From Nannobrachium achirus (taxonomy: Eukaryota > Chordata > Actinopteri > Myctophiformes > Myctophidae): 64,000 nt of DNA. Position 1 is the stretch's first letter. The number at the start of each line of letters is the position of its first letter. Below the pieces are notes generated by a model. It was given only the letters and a program-made list of their open reading frames with translations, did no database searches and was not told where the DNA came from. Shown piece by piece: positions 12,474-24,380 of this stretch. The stretch lies in assembly GCA_963921795.1 (NCBI GenBank), contig OY997640.1, positions 14,867,781 to 14,931,780 on the forward strand, given 5' to 3'. The translations under genes were made by a program, and so were the position numbers.

Positions 12474-12616
12474 CCTCTGTACAGGTGGGTCTCTCCTTAG
12501 GTCCTCTGTACAGGTGGGTCTCTCCTTAGGTCCTCTGTACAGTTGGGTCTCTCCTTAGGTCCTCTGTACAGGTGGGTCTCTCCTTAGGTCCTCTGTACAG
12601 GTGGGTCCTCTGTACA
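12474..12616. repeat. 29-bp minisatellite
   Basis: CCTCTGTACAGGTGGGTC begins at 12474, 12503, 12532, 12561 and 12590, an exact 29-bp period with nearly identical units. Confidence 0.95.
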
Positions 12617-13620
12617 TTATTTTTCTCTTCTATTCACTCTTTGACTGCCACCAGGCTGTTAATGGCCAGGCTGTTTGTCTGATCTCCTGTCTGTTCTCCC
12701 TCTGTCTCCCCCTTGCTTTATAACCCACAAGAAGCTCTATTTGGCTCTATCTGGTTTCAGACAGCGACAATTAGGAGTTTCTCCTGCATCTCGGCTACTC
12801 AAAATGGAGTTTCTGGTGACACATAAATGTGCACATGAATGTGCACGATAAATTGTTATTAGCCTTTGGTCTGGTCAAGGATACTAACAAACCTGGCTGG
12901 TATGTTGCGCATAATATACTCCCGACATAATCTGTTTCCAAGAGGCAACCCAGCACTTCTTGGCGTTGGCCGTCAGTCAAAGTTAGAGGGAAAAAGTCTG
13001 ACCAACCGCATATCCTGGACCTTTCTGGCGCAAATCGACCCCCACCCAGGATTCAAGACAGCGACCACGCTACATTAAACCCTGCAGTCTATGGTTGCTG
13101 TTTCGAATCCTGGGAGGTGTTCGTTTTGAGCCGGTGTAAAGGTCAGGACACACGAAAACCTTATATAGTCTGAGCAGACCTCTAGACTGACATCATACAC
13201 AACACAAAGAATATTGCCATGCATGCCTATCAACACTGATTCGCGCAGGCGCCCTTACAGGAATTAGTTTGCACCGCTCACTTCGCACGGGTGTCCATTA
13301 AAGAAATACCACTTCCTTTGTGTTGTAGCCAATATATGTACTACAAAATAAACATAATAAACGTTGTTGTGAGACCCTCTGTTTGCTTAATGGAAGTAAT
13401 TCAACTGAATGACCAGTCACCATATTTATTAGAGAGGTTTTAGGATCGTAACATAGGATTCAAAATCACAACACTTTAGTTCAATTATTCAGTTTCTAGT
13501 AATTCACACGATTGACTAATAGTCAGGTTTCTGTTGGGGACACTGACACATTGCATTGCAGCCATAATGCTGCTTCTGAGAAAACAGTTAACTCCACCCA
13601 CTGACTTTTTGAAAAAAGTT
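12617..13620. other. Intergenic, upstream of the gig2-like gene
   Basis: No supported gene or clear repeat. Confidence 0.5.
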
Positions 13621-13626
13621 AGAAAA

Positions 13627-13644
13627 GAAGTGAAACGAAACTTT
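13627..13644 (+). promoter_or_regulatory. ISRE-like element
   Basis: GAAGTGAAACGAAACTTT holds three GAA(A) half-sites. Spacing is GAA-2-GAAA and GAAA-1-GAAA, so it is close to but not a canonical GAAANNGAAA. It lies 47 bp before a TATA box and fits interferon induction, known for gig2 genes. Confidence 0.65.
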
Positions 13645-13690
13645 AAGGCATAATAGCAAACCTTACCTCACCCTGCTCGGAACACTTCTG

Positions 13691-13697
13691 TATAAAA
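13691..13697 (+). promoter_or_regulatory. TATA box of the gig2-like gene
   Basis: TATAAAA. A transcription start about 25-30 bp downstream would give a short non-coding exon ending at the donor AG|GTAAGT (13752/13753). Confidence 0.65.
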
Positions 13698-14231
13698 CTT
13701 CTATCGTCAGCCGGCATACCAGTATTCACCACACTTAGTCCAACATCAGGAGGTAAGTTAATGATTGTATTTTGGAACTGATTTTTGGTGCTTGTTTAGA
13801 ACATAATCTGTATTTTCAAACCAATAAGAATAAACAGTAGACCTATTTTACATTTGTTCAGTGGTGGAAAAAGTACCCTACTCAATTTTCTTTACTTAAT
13901 TATCAATAGCCGCAATGTAGAAATACTCTGTTACAAGTAAAAGTCTGGAATTAAAAATGTACTTGACTAAAAGTAGGCTGTATTGGTATAAAAATGGACC
14001 ACAAGTAGCTAGGCTACTTATTATGCAGAATGTCCCATTTCACCAGTTTAGTAGGCTACAAATCTTTTGAAAATAGCAGATCTACAAGCTCACAAAGTAT
14101 CATGTCATGTTCTGTCTCAGGCTCAGCATTAGACTGTACCCATCTCCTGTTTATTTCAGGTATTACAGTTATTTTTTACTATGTATTACTTATTGTCAAG
14201 CATTCTACAGCTGTTAGCCACGAGCAATTAA

Positions 14232-14394
14232 GGGGATTGTTCAACCCAAAAAGACATTTCTTTAATATCAATTATTCACCCCATTGGAGACTTGAATAAT
14301 GAGACAAAAACAAAAAATATCCATGAATACAATCATGGGGTGAGGATTATAATAGATAGAAAAGAGTCATTTTGGGGGCAAACTATCCCTTTTA
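14232..14394. mobile_element. TTAA-type hairpin MITE in gig2 intron 1
   Basis: Begins AGGGGATTGTTCAACCC after TTAA and ends TTTTGGGGGCAAACTATCCC. Same family as 30837-30942 and 49791-50538. Confidence 0.65.
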
Positions 14395-14726
14395 GAAAGT
14401 AATCATGACCTCTTGTCAATTACACTTACACAGCTGTTTGCCATAAGTAATTATGTGTTCTCTATAAGTAAACCCAGAGACTTCAGGTCAATCAGCCAAA
14501 TGTTTGTTCAGCAAAACTCGACCTTTCCTAATTTCTTGCTTAAGTTCTTTGCATGTAAGTTCATTTGTCAAAACAGTATATTGCATAGTTGCATTCATGT
14601 TTTGTATTCACATGCTTTATTATTTTATTAATGTACCCTTTTTTGTGATTTTCAATTCTGACATTTAAATTCACATCAGCTCATTTTACACACTAATAGT
14701 AACTCTGTTTTGACAGTGACGCCAAC

Positions 14727-15212
14727 ATGAGCAGGATCAGATGGGCTGAGGATGACTTCCCTCTCCCACGCGGAGTACAGCGCCTGGGCCTCTCGCCTCC
14801 AGCATCTGGTGGAATCTACGTCATGTACCATGGAACATCCAGGCAAAATGCCCACTCCATCCTGTCCCAGGGCTTCTACCGGTCTAAGGACGGGATGCTG
14901 GGCCCTGGGGTCTACCTCAGCCGGGACCTGTTGAAAGCCAGCCGCTACCCACTTGACCTCCACGAGTGCCATCGCGTTGTCCTGAGGGTGATAGTGGACG
15001 TGGGCAACGTGATCGCCATCACTAAACAAGGCCATCCGCAGCAGAAGACCTGGCACGACTATGGTTATGACACGGCCTGGGTGCCCCCCAATTGTGGCAT
15101 GGTGAGAAGCGGTTTGGAAGAGAATTGCATCTGGGACCCCAATCGCATCTCCATTCAGAGTACCATCTCACCCCAGATGTCAACACCTCAGTGGGGCTAC
15201 CAATACCAATAA
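14727..15212 (+). CDS. gig2: Gig2-like interferon-inducible protein (PARP-like fold)
   Basis: 161 codons in one exon. Gig2 (grass carp reovirus-induced gene 2) proteins are fish interferon-stimulated proteins with a domain resembling poly(ADP-ribose) polymerase catalytic folds; their exact biochemical role is unsettled. Seen here: MYHGTS near residue 33 (the H of the PARP-like H-Y-E core), DGMLGPGVYLSRD, ASRYPLD, QKTWHDYGYDTAWVPPNCGM, and EENCIWDP near the end, the order of the family. The acceptor TTTTGACAG (ends 14716) lies 10 bp before the ATG, so the first exon (ending 13752) is non-coding. Promoter features upstream agree with interferon control. The poly(A) signal is at 15345. Frame intact; no sign of damage. 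Confidence 0.92.
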   Translation: MSRIRWAEDDFPLPRGVQRLGLSPPASGGIYVMYHGTSRQNAHSILSQGFYRSKDGMLGPGVYLSRDLLKASRYPLDLHECHRVVLRVIVDVGNVIAITKQGHPQQKTWHDYGYDTAWVPPNCGMVRSGLEENCIWDPNRISIQSTISPQMSTPQWGYQYQ

Positions 15213-15344
15213 GCTCCCTCACAGTTATTACCATGTGAGACGATCAGAATTTGTTTCATAGCCTAATTTTCAAATTTGCATATTTGGATTAAGACAGCAA
15301 ATTTTCTACCAAGTTTTGTTACTTAATCATTCAATGTTCTGGCT

Positions 15345-15350
15345 AATAAA
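15345..15350 (+). terminator. Poly(A) signal of the gig2-like gene
   Basis: AATAAA 133 bp after the stop codon. Confidence 0.6.
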
Positions 15351-15504
15351 TTGATCTAAAAATAAGAGTGGGCTTTGAGTGAATTTGTGAGTGTGAGCTT
15401 GTAGATCTGCTATTTTTGAATAATCGTGTACATTTGTGCAAGTCTTAGACTATTTCAAATCCTTTTTTTTTTTTGGAAAAACAATGTTTATATGTCAGTG
15501 GTGC

Positions 15505-15921
15505 TAGGGGTGGATATTGGCAAAAATCTTGCGATGCAATACGTATCACGATACTTGGGTCACGATGCAATAGTATCACAATATATTGTGAATCTTTGCG
15601 ATATGATAATATTGCGATACTATTGCAATATATCAGCTTTAAAAGCTGAAGGCGCTGCTCTAATGTTGTTGTTTTCGTTGTTTGCAGCCATTTTCTCAAG
15701 ACCCCTCACTCACTGAACCGTGGGAAGGGGAAGTAGCTACTACAGTACAGTGACATCTAGAGGCAGCGCAGTGTCAGGACCAGACTTCATTGGTTCCTAT
15801 GCATGGGAACATGTTTTATTTTCCTAAAAGTATCGCGATACTACAGCCTGAAGTATCGATACAGTATTGGCAAATTAACTATTGCAATGTATTGCCATAT
15901 CGATTATATTGCCCACCCCTA
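15505..15921. mobile_element. hAT-type MITE, perfect 8-bp target duplication
   Basis: TAGGGGTGG and GCCCACCCCTA ends. AGTGGTGC is duplicated exactly at 15497-15504 and 15922-15929. The interior is rich in ATCGCGATA/ACGATAC-type motifs. It has landed inside an older 'CAGTGGTGCTAAAAC' type repeat. Confidence 0.92.
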
Positions 15922-16013
15922 AGTGGTGCTAAAACTTTTTCATGTGAAGGACCCCAAAATGATTTAGTTCCAGTGACCCCCCAGAAGCAAAATTTTAGTT
16001 ACAAATGTTCGTT

Positions 16014-16110
16014 TAGGGGTGCCCGGTGGCCTGCTGGTCTAAGCGCATACCATATAGGCATTGATGCCTGGTGGCGTCGCCGGTTCGATTCCTGATCCGG
16101 ACGACCTTTG
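16014..16110 (+). mobile_element. tRNA-derived SINE fragment
   Basis: Head region only, with GGTTCGATTCC B box. Same family as 5302-5496. Confidence 0.7.
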
Positions 16111-16667
16111 ACGCATGACTATTGCAATGTATTGCAACATGTCTATTGCAATGTATTGCCCCTGACATTACTATTTTTTTAGAATAGTAATGTCAGTGTG
16201 TCACAAAATCACTGTCTAAACATCCAAAATAGGACTGTCATTTTTTAGCTTGCAGCCCTTGGACTTTTGTTTGTTTTTGCTGAGTGGCCCCTGATAGCCT
16301 TTTTTGTTGCCATGATTTTTTCTCTTCAATGTCCCTTGATGCCATGGTCTCCATAGACTTCCATGTAATTTATAGTGCACGGATCTGATGCACCACGTGT
16401 GTGCCCACTGTTCACAGCTTTCAAACAAAAGAATCCGCTTGGAAATCCGTTCAGGCATTCATGATTTATCAGCCATTATGTTTTCTTCAGATGTAAACAA
16501 ACATGGCTGCCATGTTTGAAAGAATGGGTTGGTATGGGAGTTAAACATGCAATTTCGCGATCGCGATCATGCCTAACACATTTCTGTAGGTCCAAAAAAC
16601 ATTTTTGAACAAAAAATAATTTGAAAAAAAAAAAAAATCTTCAAAAACGGCCCAAACTCGGGAAACT

Positions 16668-16730
16668 CGGGGTTGGCACAGCATTGGTACCAATACAAAC
16701 TCGGGAAACTCGGGGTTGGCACCATATGTG
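16668..16730. repeat. Short tandem duplication
   Basis: AACTCGGGAAACTCGGGGTT occurs twice. Confidence 0.8.
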
Positions 16731-16849
16731 TTAAGTTGACTAGCCCTGAGTTACAAGATCGTGTTTAAATTGTTTTCATTGGTTATCCCTAAAATCCACT
16801 GACACTCCTAACCAATTTCACTTTCACTTAAGAAAGAATCACAAATAGC

Positions 16850-16905
16850 CAATCTACAAGCTCACAACGCATCACATTGCAACATGTTTTAAGGTTATTT
16901 TTGCT
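16850..16905. repeat. Half palindromic hairpin repeat
   Basis: CAAATAGCCAATCTACAAGC arm. The partner arm is decayed. Confidence 0.6.
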
Positions 16906-16940
16906 ACTTTTGTGTGTGACAGCATGATGAAGTAGGGCAT

Positions 16941-17152
16941 TCACTAATGAAACTAGACCAGGTCAACCTGGTTGTGCCAGACCCCGGTTCTGCCAACCCC
17001 TTGTCTGTCATCATCATTTATGACATCATGCCTTTTGTAGGCATGTCATCATCATGTCATCATCATATATACCCTTTATATAGAAAACCCGGACAGACAG
17101 ACCGACATTTGCTTATGTAGGCCTACCCATTTCATGGGTCTGGCAAAAACTG
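16941..17152. mobile_element. Fold-back element (CTAGACCAGG family), short copy
   Basis: Left ACTAGACCAGGTCAACCTGG and right GGGTCTGGCAAAAAC match the ends of the inverted structure at 42527-43713. Confidence 0.6.
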
Positions 17153-17254
17153 TTAATTAGGAGATACCAGGTGTCTGCGTGATAGCAACAATTTGCTAAT
17201 TAAAATTGATTTAATTGAAGATCTCTTTTTCCCTGAACAATTTCAATCCAATCC

Positions 17255-17866
17255 AATATTTTTTTTTTTGCTATTTTACTTACCCTGAGCTGCTAGTAGC
17301 AACGTGGGCGGTCCTGGCTCGTCCATCGCTTTCCAACGAGCCATGCTATGTTGCGACGATTTATTCCATTGAAAATGGTTTAGAATAAAGTTTGGAGCCC
17401 CCCCAAAAAAACAATTTTTGCGCGACGTATCCGAGGTGCCGCAACCGAACAATTCTGGGGGTCATTAAATAATCAGAGGCCTTGACGGAGACCTCGTCTA
17501 AATTTTTATTCCACCCCGAAAACCGCGAACTCTTTCCACCGGCCCGTAATCGGGTAACGCTGCCGCATCGCGCCGCATAATCCAATACATTCTCACATCT
17601 TTAGAGACCTTTTTCTCTGAACTGTGTTGTGTACCCAGGGCAGCGACAAAGTTTTTTTTGCGGCTAAATAGCTTCAGATCGGGCTTCTAAAAAATAAAGA
17701 AGCCGATAGCTAACTGTTAGCTCACTTCCTCCGGTCTTCGTTCATAACAGTGTTTGCAGTGAAAACCCAAGCCACTTCTGCCTGTGTACCCGGAAGTTAG
17801 AGCGAAGGCCTATGGAGAAATGTCTGGCACTCTAGTGGCCTCTTGTGGCCCCTGGCAGTCATCGAG
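17255..17866. mobile_element. TTAA-type element, truncated reverse copy
   Basis: Inverted relative to 918-1597. It ends with GGCAGTCATCGAG before TTAA (17867-17870). The other terminus is missing. Confidence 0.65.
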
Positions 17867-18385
17867 TTAAGATATGTATTCCAAAATGTTTATAATATTT
17901 TATTTATAACATGATTTACCCAATATATTACATCTGATGATTTCTTTTGAATGTTTAAATGAGGCAGTTTAGGATCATCTAGTCCAAAGGGTTTAACCAG
18001 TTTTTACTGTAGCGACATTTTCATAAAATACCAAAGTGTTTCATTTTGTATTTACACTACTAGTAAGACGCCTAAGGGCGAAACGCGCTATCTGTCTTGG
18101 CCACCTGTCTTGGCCATCTGTCTTGGCCATATATGGATTCTGTTAGTGTGGTTCTCCTAACAGGGCATCATCTTGGATACAATCCCTTTTACGCCCATAT
18201 ATGGAGATCCCTAACAGAATCCCTTTTATGCCCATATATGGAGATCCCTGCTCTGAGTATCTAACGTCATTGTGATGTCACCTTTGATGTGTCAGGGGAA
18301 ACACTGTCAGGCGTTACCCGTCCAGACGGACATCTATGGACAAGCTGTGACGGTTCTGATAGTAAACTGCGACCTATGGTCGCAG

Positions 18386-19417
18386 CTACTGTGCTGTCTG
18401 CGGAGATGTGCTTGACACAAGAGGTCTCCCTTCTGCATCGCGCAGTGACTGGGGGTCATGAACTTTGGCAACAACCGGCTCCGATTCCACTCCTCCTCGC
18501 ATCTTTGGCACATTGGCTTCATCACTTGCCATCTTTTCCAGCTGCTCTGGTACCACTGCTTCGTTTTTCCCTTCTTGGCCGGTCACGTCCACCACGTCCT
18601 TTTTCGCTGTGGCTACATCGGGTGTGGATACTTCCTCTTTCAACACTTCTTGGACATTGTACTTCCTATACAATGTGTAGTCACGTACCACACTGACACA
18701 GCACACTGTCTTGATGACCTCCACAATGATGGTGAGCTCTGGGTTGGTCAGGTCGACCTTATTCTTTGGGTTGAGATTCCCCACCTGACCTGCTATTGAT
18801 TTGATGATCTCCTCTCGGTTGTTGTGGCTGCTATTTCGGGCCTTGAAGGCAATTTGGAAGGTGGCGTGGCTGGGCGTTTTGAACCAGGGCTCGAGGAAAG
18901 TAACAAGGTATTTATCCATGTCTTCCTGGAAGGCCTTGCATGTTCCACTCACTGGAAGCATCCGGAGGATAACACGAGACTTGTTCTTCTTGGTGGTGTG
19001 TAGGTCAGACAGGATATGATGCACCAACTTGTCGGGTTCTATATGTTCCCGAGTCCTGATGAAGATGACATCTTTTGCGCCGCTGTCCAACGCCTGGAAA
19101 CGCCTCTGTTGTTTCCCTTTGGGTGCCTTCAGCTGAGCCACTTCCTTTTTCAATGCTGCCTCAACATCATCTTCATCACACCCTTCTTCACTGCTACTCC
19201 CCTCGTTAAACTTCTCGGGTCCGTAGAGCTGGTCAGCATATTCATTGAGCAGATTGAACGCCTCGGCGGTGCATTTCCTCTCGTTCATGTTGCAGGTGAT
19301 GAGGATACCCTGCATGCCCACCTCCAGCTCCCTGTAGCCCGCCTTGTACCGCTTCCCGTGGCCACCACCGTAGCGCTTCTTACCGCGTTTCCGCGACCCC
19401 TTTGGCACATAGGACAT
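18386..19417 (-). CDS. thumpd1: THUMP domain-containing protein 1
   Basis: THUMPD1 is the RNA-binding adaptor that brings tRNA to the acetyltransferase NAT10 for N4-acetylcytidine formation; nuclear/nucleolar. The 343-codon frame on the minus strand (human about 353) has a basic GRKRGKKRY-like N-terminus, GILITCNMNERKC, an acidic segment (SSSEEGCDEDD), LVHHILSDL, SRVILRMLPVSGTCKAF, TFLEPWF, and the THUMP core with NREEIIKSIAG and NPKNKVDLTNPE, then a low-complexity tail. Start is ATG at 19417. The frame is not interrupted by introns; the vertebrate gene as I remember it has several exons, so this may be a retrocopy, although no poly(A) tract follows the stop. Repeats with CCATATATGG lie on the far side of its 3' end. 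Confidence 0.93.
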   Translation of the reverse strand: MSYVPKGSRKRGKKRYGGGHGKRYKAGYRELEVGMQGILITCNMNERKCTAEAFNLLNEYADQLYGPEKFNEGSSSEEGCDEDDVEAALKKEVAQLKAPKGKQQRRFQALDSGAKDVIFIRTREHIEPDKLVHHILSDLHTTKKNKSRVILRMLPVSGTCKAFQEDMDKYLVTFLEPWFKTPSHATFQIAFKARNSSHNNREEIIKSIAGQVGNLNPKNKVDLTNPELTIIVEVIKTVCCVSVVRDYTLYRKYNVQEVLKEEVSTPDVATAKKDVVDVTGQEGKNEAVVPEQLEKMASDEANVPKMRGGVESEPVVAKVHDPQSLRDAEGRPLVSSTSPQTAQ

Positions 19418-21682
19418 TTTGTCAATCCAACGGAATGCTGATGTGACAAATATTAAAAACCCTGTCCAGGGACTGACCCTAGCTGGCTACAGTAGGTGGT
19501 TATACTTGTTTTGGCTAGTTGCTTGTGACTTGCGTTAACACAATGGCTGTTTTTCGTTGTCTAATGAGCAGTTAACAGTCAAAGCTAATGAAGTAACTAG
19601 ACTGCACTCTATCGAGGTGACAACTTACGTCCTGTGCACTCGTGTTCATGTATGGCCGACTTGTGCGCCAGCAGAGCGTGCCTTGTTATTTATATCAGGT
19701 GACACTTGTTGATGGTGACGCCACCAAGAATGATGGTCCCTCATTGGCTGATTATGGTGACATCACCAGACATTGTTCCCTGATTGACTACGGGCAGAAA
19801 CACAGACAGACACGGAATGGATACGCGACTGAACGCAGTACTTGCGCACTCTGCTGGCGCAAGTAGCTACAGCACTCATGTTACACTTGCAAAGCACTTA
19901 CCAAACTTTACAACCAAGTTAAGTATACGCTTGCTAGGGCACACAAACAAACACAGCATTTCTAGTCACACATTCATTCGCTACACATGTAAACACGCTG
20001 AGCCTGGGAGGGAGCCCCAAAATCCATATTTGGACATGACTGATGTCATGAAACCATCAATATATGACTCCATCAACATGATGTCACAGAGAAGCCACAC
20101 CAGCCCCTCCTTGTCTGGTTTCATCATCACTGCTATTCTCTAACTTTAGGCCTCTAATGTCTCTAATGTATATAAACATGTCTTTGATTTGTTAGCACCA
20201 CACAGAATTATGGACATTTAAAATCCATTATGGTCTCCTGTGTATGCACATTGATGTTGAAAAACCTGACCATGGTAGATTAGATCTTCTTTACATCATC
20301 TGTTGAAAAACCTGACCATGGTAGATTAGATCTTTACATCATCTGTTGAACTAGGTTGTCAGTTTAATTTAGTTTAGGTTGGATGAATTGTTGTATCTGT
20401 TGTGATATTCTCCAAGTCAAACGGAATTGTTTTGTGTTTACTTAAAACCAATTTTAATAGAAAAGTGTTTTTCATAATGACAGCGTTATTAAAGTTACCC
20501 ATGTTTGACCAAAAAAAAGGAGTTTGGACAGAGACAGTTTCGGACAAACTCTCACCTGAGGTCCTTTGGTGGTCGATTGGCATAACTAGATTTAAAATGG
20601 GTTAAATCCTAGTTACGCCTACTGACCACCAAAGACCCTCAGAAGGTGAAAACATCATATTGGTCGAGTTAACGCAGTATACAATTATTTAGAGTATATT
20701 ATACCAGTAAGATTCCCTAAGGGCGAGGTCCCACTGAAACAAGATAGTGACATATTCCCAGATATGTGCTTAATATTGATGACATAATAGGCCTACGGGC
20801 ATAAAAGGGACAAGGACGGAATTCATTTGCAAGTGTGACTCGCATCAACCACACTGGTTAACATGAGACTGACACAATATGTCCATATATGGGCATTCCC
20901 AGGTATGGGCTTAATATTGATGACATCAGGGATCTCCATAATGGGCATAAAAGGGACAAGGACAGAATTCATTTCCAAGTGTGGTTGCTGTGACGTGAGT
21001 TCTGTCTTGGCCATACTGTATATGGAGCGTGACATGAGGCGGGACTGACTGACACACATCAACACATACATGAACACATACTGTACATTGGCTATTGTCG
21101 GTGAAGAGTTTTGGAGTAGAGGGGAAAAGGAGCATACCTAGGATGATGTAGGGATGGTAGTGCTGATATGTGCACCTTGAGCAGGCCTAAACAGGGTTTG
21201 TTTTTGTGTTGTGCTTGTTCTGTGTCTTTCTGTATTATCCACATAGTAATACTTTTGTTACGATTGTGTGAATATGGTGTGATGCTTGTGTTGCACTTTA
21301 TGTCACCTGCACTTTCAGTTTGGTGTGTTCTTAGTTATTTGCACTTTTGGTCTGGTTTTGTTCTTAATGTTCCGGTAAATTGTGCATTCTTTTATTAATT
21401 ATGTTCATTGAAGATTTTTTCTTTTTAATTATGTTTGCGTGCACATTTAAGTGAAATGCTCAAATAAATAAATACATTGATATTTACCTTATTCTATTTA
21501 CTAGAGGTTTGCGTCCACTTCGCCACTTTTTTTTTTTTTTTTTTTTTTTACGGTTTTAGTATTGGATGACGTCAGCGCAGACACACAGACGTAGATTTAC
21601 AAATAAACGTTCTATAAGGAAAATAAAATAAAACAACACTGGCTCTGTTCTTTCATTCCTTTTCCTAAATGTTAACCTACGC
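19418..21682. other. Intergenic, minor repeats only
   Basis: No supported gene. A 46-47-bp tandem duplication (CCTGACCATGGTAGATTAGA) lies at 20254-20347. The text 'GGGCATAAAAGGGACAAGGA' is repeated at about 20798 and 20943. Confidence 0.5.
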
Positions 21683-24380
21683 CAGGGGTGCCCAACCAGT
21701 CGATCGCGGTCGACCGGTAGATCGCGGGCTGGTTACCAGTGGACCGCGAGATAATTTCAAATAAATAATTTATTAATTCGGGGGGGAGGACATATATCGG
21801 GCGTTTCAGTGAAACGACTCCGAGCGAGTGGATGATGTTGACTGAACTCAACTCAACGTGTAGTAGTGTGTCTGTACTGTACCGAAAATAGCAGATCTAC
21901 AAGCTCTCTACAAGTTCACTATGCATTGATTCCATCATGTTGTTTGCTTGTACATCGGGGAGGGAGGGGGGGGGGGGCTTCTGCACGTGAATAAATTAAG
22001 AATTGGGAGCTATCATTGGTCGATCACAGGTTCACTCACAGGTCACCGGCCCGGTGCTTTTTGTTGTGGGAAGTAGTTGTTGTGTCCGAGCGATAAGGAA
22101 GACAGCTGTTTTTGAGAAACACAAAAATGGCACAAGCGCAAGCCAAGAGACCCAAAACGTACCATTTCCACAAAGAATGGGAGGAGGATTACTTTTTTGT
22201 TTATTTAAAAGAAAAAACAATCTGTTTGATCTGCAAGGCAAGCGTGGCTCTGCCGAAAAAAGGCAATTTGGAGCGCCACTATGCGACGCACAAGAACTTG
22301 AAGTACGAGGAGAAATTCCCCCCCAAAACAGCCCTACGAAAGACACAATTACAGAAGCTGAAGGATGGATTAGGAGAGCAACAGGCGACTTTTACGAGGC
22401 CCATCACCAAGGCACAAGCTGCTACAGTCGCATCTTATCGTGTCAGCCACGTTCTCGCTAAAAAGAAAAAATCCTTCATAGGCGGTGAATTTGTAAAAGA
22501 TGCGTTTACTGTGGCTGCCGAGTCACTCTTCGCTGGTTTCGAGAATAAACGTGAGATTATGAATGCCGTCAAAGACATGCAACTGTCACGGAATACTGTC
22601 ACCCGGCGCTGTGAGGACATGTCCGAAGATCTTCATTCACAACTCAAGAAGGACGTCAACAGTTGTGAGTGTTTTTCCCTTCAGTTCGATGAATCTACTG
22701 ATATGATTGATGTGGCACAGCTATGCATTTTCATTAGAATGGTCTTTGAAGACATGAGTGCAAAAGAAGAGCTGATCACCATATTGCCTCTCAAAGGAAC
22801 CACCAGAGGTGAGGATATATTTCACACCTTCATGGAGTTCGCTAATGAGAGCCAACTGCCCCTTCATAAACTCATCTCCATTACAACAGATGGGGCCCCT
22901 TCTATGGTTGGCCGTAATAACGGTTTCGTTTCACTGTGCAAAAAAAGCGATGCTTTCCCGGACTTCCATAATTACCATTGCATAATACACCAACAAGCGC
23001 TGTGTGGTAAAATTCTAAACATGAAGGAAGTGATGGAGATCGCTATGAAGATCGTGTGCTCTGTGAGGGCACGGGGCTTACAGAGGAGGCTGTTCCGTGC
23101 TCACATGGAGGAGACAGAGAGAGAGCACACAGACCTGCTGCTGCACACGGATGTAAGGTGGCTGAGCAGAGGTACATTTCTTGACAGATTCAGCGAGTTG
23201 CTGCCTGAAATTAAAGAGTTTCTCAAGCTTGGTAAACATGTGGAATATACACAGCTAGAGGACAACACATGGCTTTTGGATTTGGCATTTTTAACCGATC
23301 TCACTGGCGGGCTAAATGACCTGAATTTAGAATTGCAGGGAAAGAATAAATGTGTGATAAACATGATCAGCTCAGTGAACGGGTTTAAAAGCAGAATAGA
23401 AATGTGGGCAAGACGGCTGCGGCACAGTGACCTGCGCAACTTTCCTCACATGCAAGCTGAAGTTCAACGTCAGGCTGGGGACACAGCACAGCCTGATTGC
23501 ACACGTTATGCGGAGCAAGTTGAAAGCATCAGAGTTTGATAGGCGCTTCACAGACTTTGCAGCTATAGAACCTGTTGCAAGCTACATGTGTTTTCCATTT
23601 GGAAATGTGGATGTGGATGACATCACATCCAAAGTGGCCTCACTGTGTAACCTGGACAGCTCTGCTGTGGAGGACGAGATCATCAAACTTCAAAATGACA
23701 TCGAAATTAAATCCAGGGCAACACAGCTAGGGACTAAGGGAGAGTTCTGGGAGCTATTGATGTCTGAAAAGTATCCCAACCTCATGTGCCATGAACATAA
23801 CTGCTTTATTTGGATCAACCTACCTGCTTTTTCTCACATGAAGTTCATCAAGTCAAAGTACAGAGCTACAATGACAGATGAGCACCTTGTGGCCTGCCTA
23901 AAACTTGCAACCAGCTCATACGACCCTGACTTTGACAAACTAGCCTCCTCTTCCCAGTGCCAGGTTTCCCACTAAGGTAGAGACTGACATGGAATAAAGG
24001 ACAAAAAAAAAAAAAAAAAAAAAAAAATATAAAAAAGAAAAAGAAAAAAAATATATAAAGAAAAGAGAACTATCAGTGACTTTTGACATAATCCACATGT
24101 TTTGTGTGAGTGCGTTGTCAGTGTGTATGCAGAGTGTGCAATAAATGGTCATGCTGTCTGTATGCCCAATGTGAGAAGTTGCAATCGTTCCATTCAATTA
24201 CAATTCCTACTATACAGTATGAGTACAGTACAGTGAGTACACTGTTATAATCCCTATTAATATTTTCTGTTTTTCACGTGTATATTGAATGGGTGTTACG
24301 GTACATTTTGGGCTGGTAGACCTCAGCTAGGTGGCAAATTTTAAAGTAGACCTTGGTTCAAAAAAGGTTGGGCACCCCTG
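21683..24380 (+). mobile_element. hAT DNA transposon, almost complete
   Basis: CAGGGGTGCCCAACC at 21683 and GGTTGGGCACCCCTG ending at 24380 are perfect inverted ends, enclosing a transposase. The flanking octamers (ACCTACGC and TCTTAAAC) do not match well, so the target duplication has decayed or was rearranged. A half palindrome (21884-21915) and a poly(A)-rich stretch (24003-24058) lie inside. Confidence 0.88.
22127..23975 (+). pseudogene. hAT transposase with BED zinc finger, one frameshift
   Basis: Cuts and pastes the surrounding element. From ATG 22127: BED-type finger (CLICKASVALPKKGNLERH, then H), later FDESTD and TTDGAPSMVG (DDE-region motifs of the hAT fold), CIIHQQALC, and the C-terminal dimerisation part. 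The first frame stops at 23539 after VESIR. The next frame continues at once with EFDRRFTDF and runs to 23975, so a small deletion near 23530 shifts the frame. It resembles the GTF2IRD2/ZBED-related Charlie-type transposases. Apart from this lesion the text is well preserved. Confidence 0.85.

Noticed and set aside
18060-18110. Hammerhead ribozyme (GGGCGAAACGCG) and CTGAAGAAGG texts at 42130 and 44660
   Set aside because: The conserved CTGATGA core is not present as a foldable unit. They are more likely retroelement tails.
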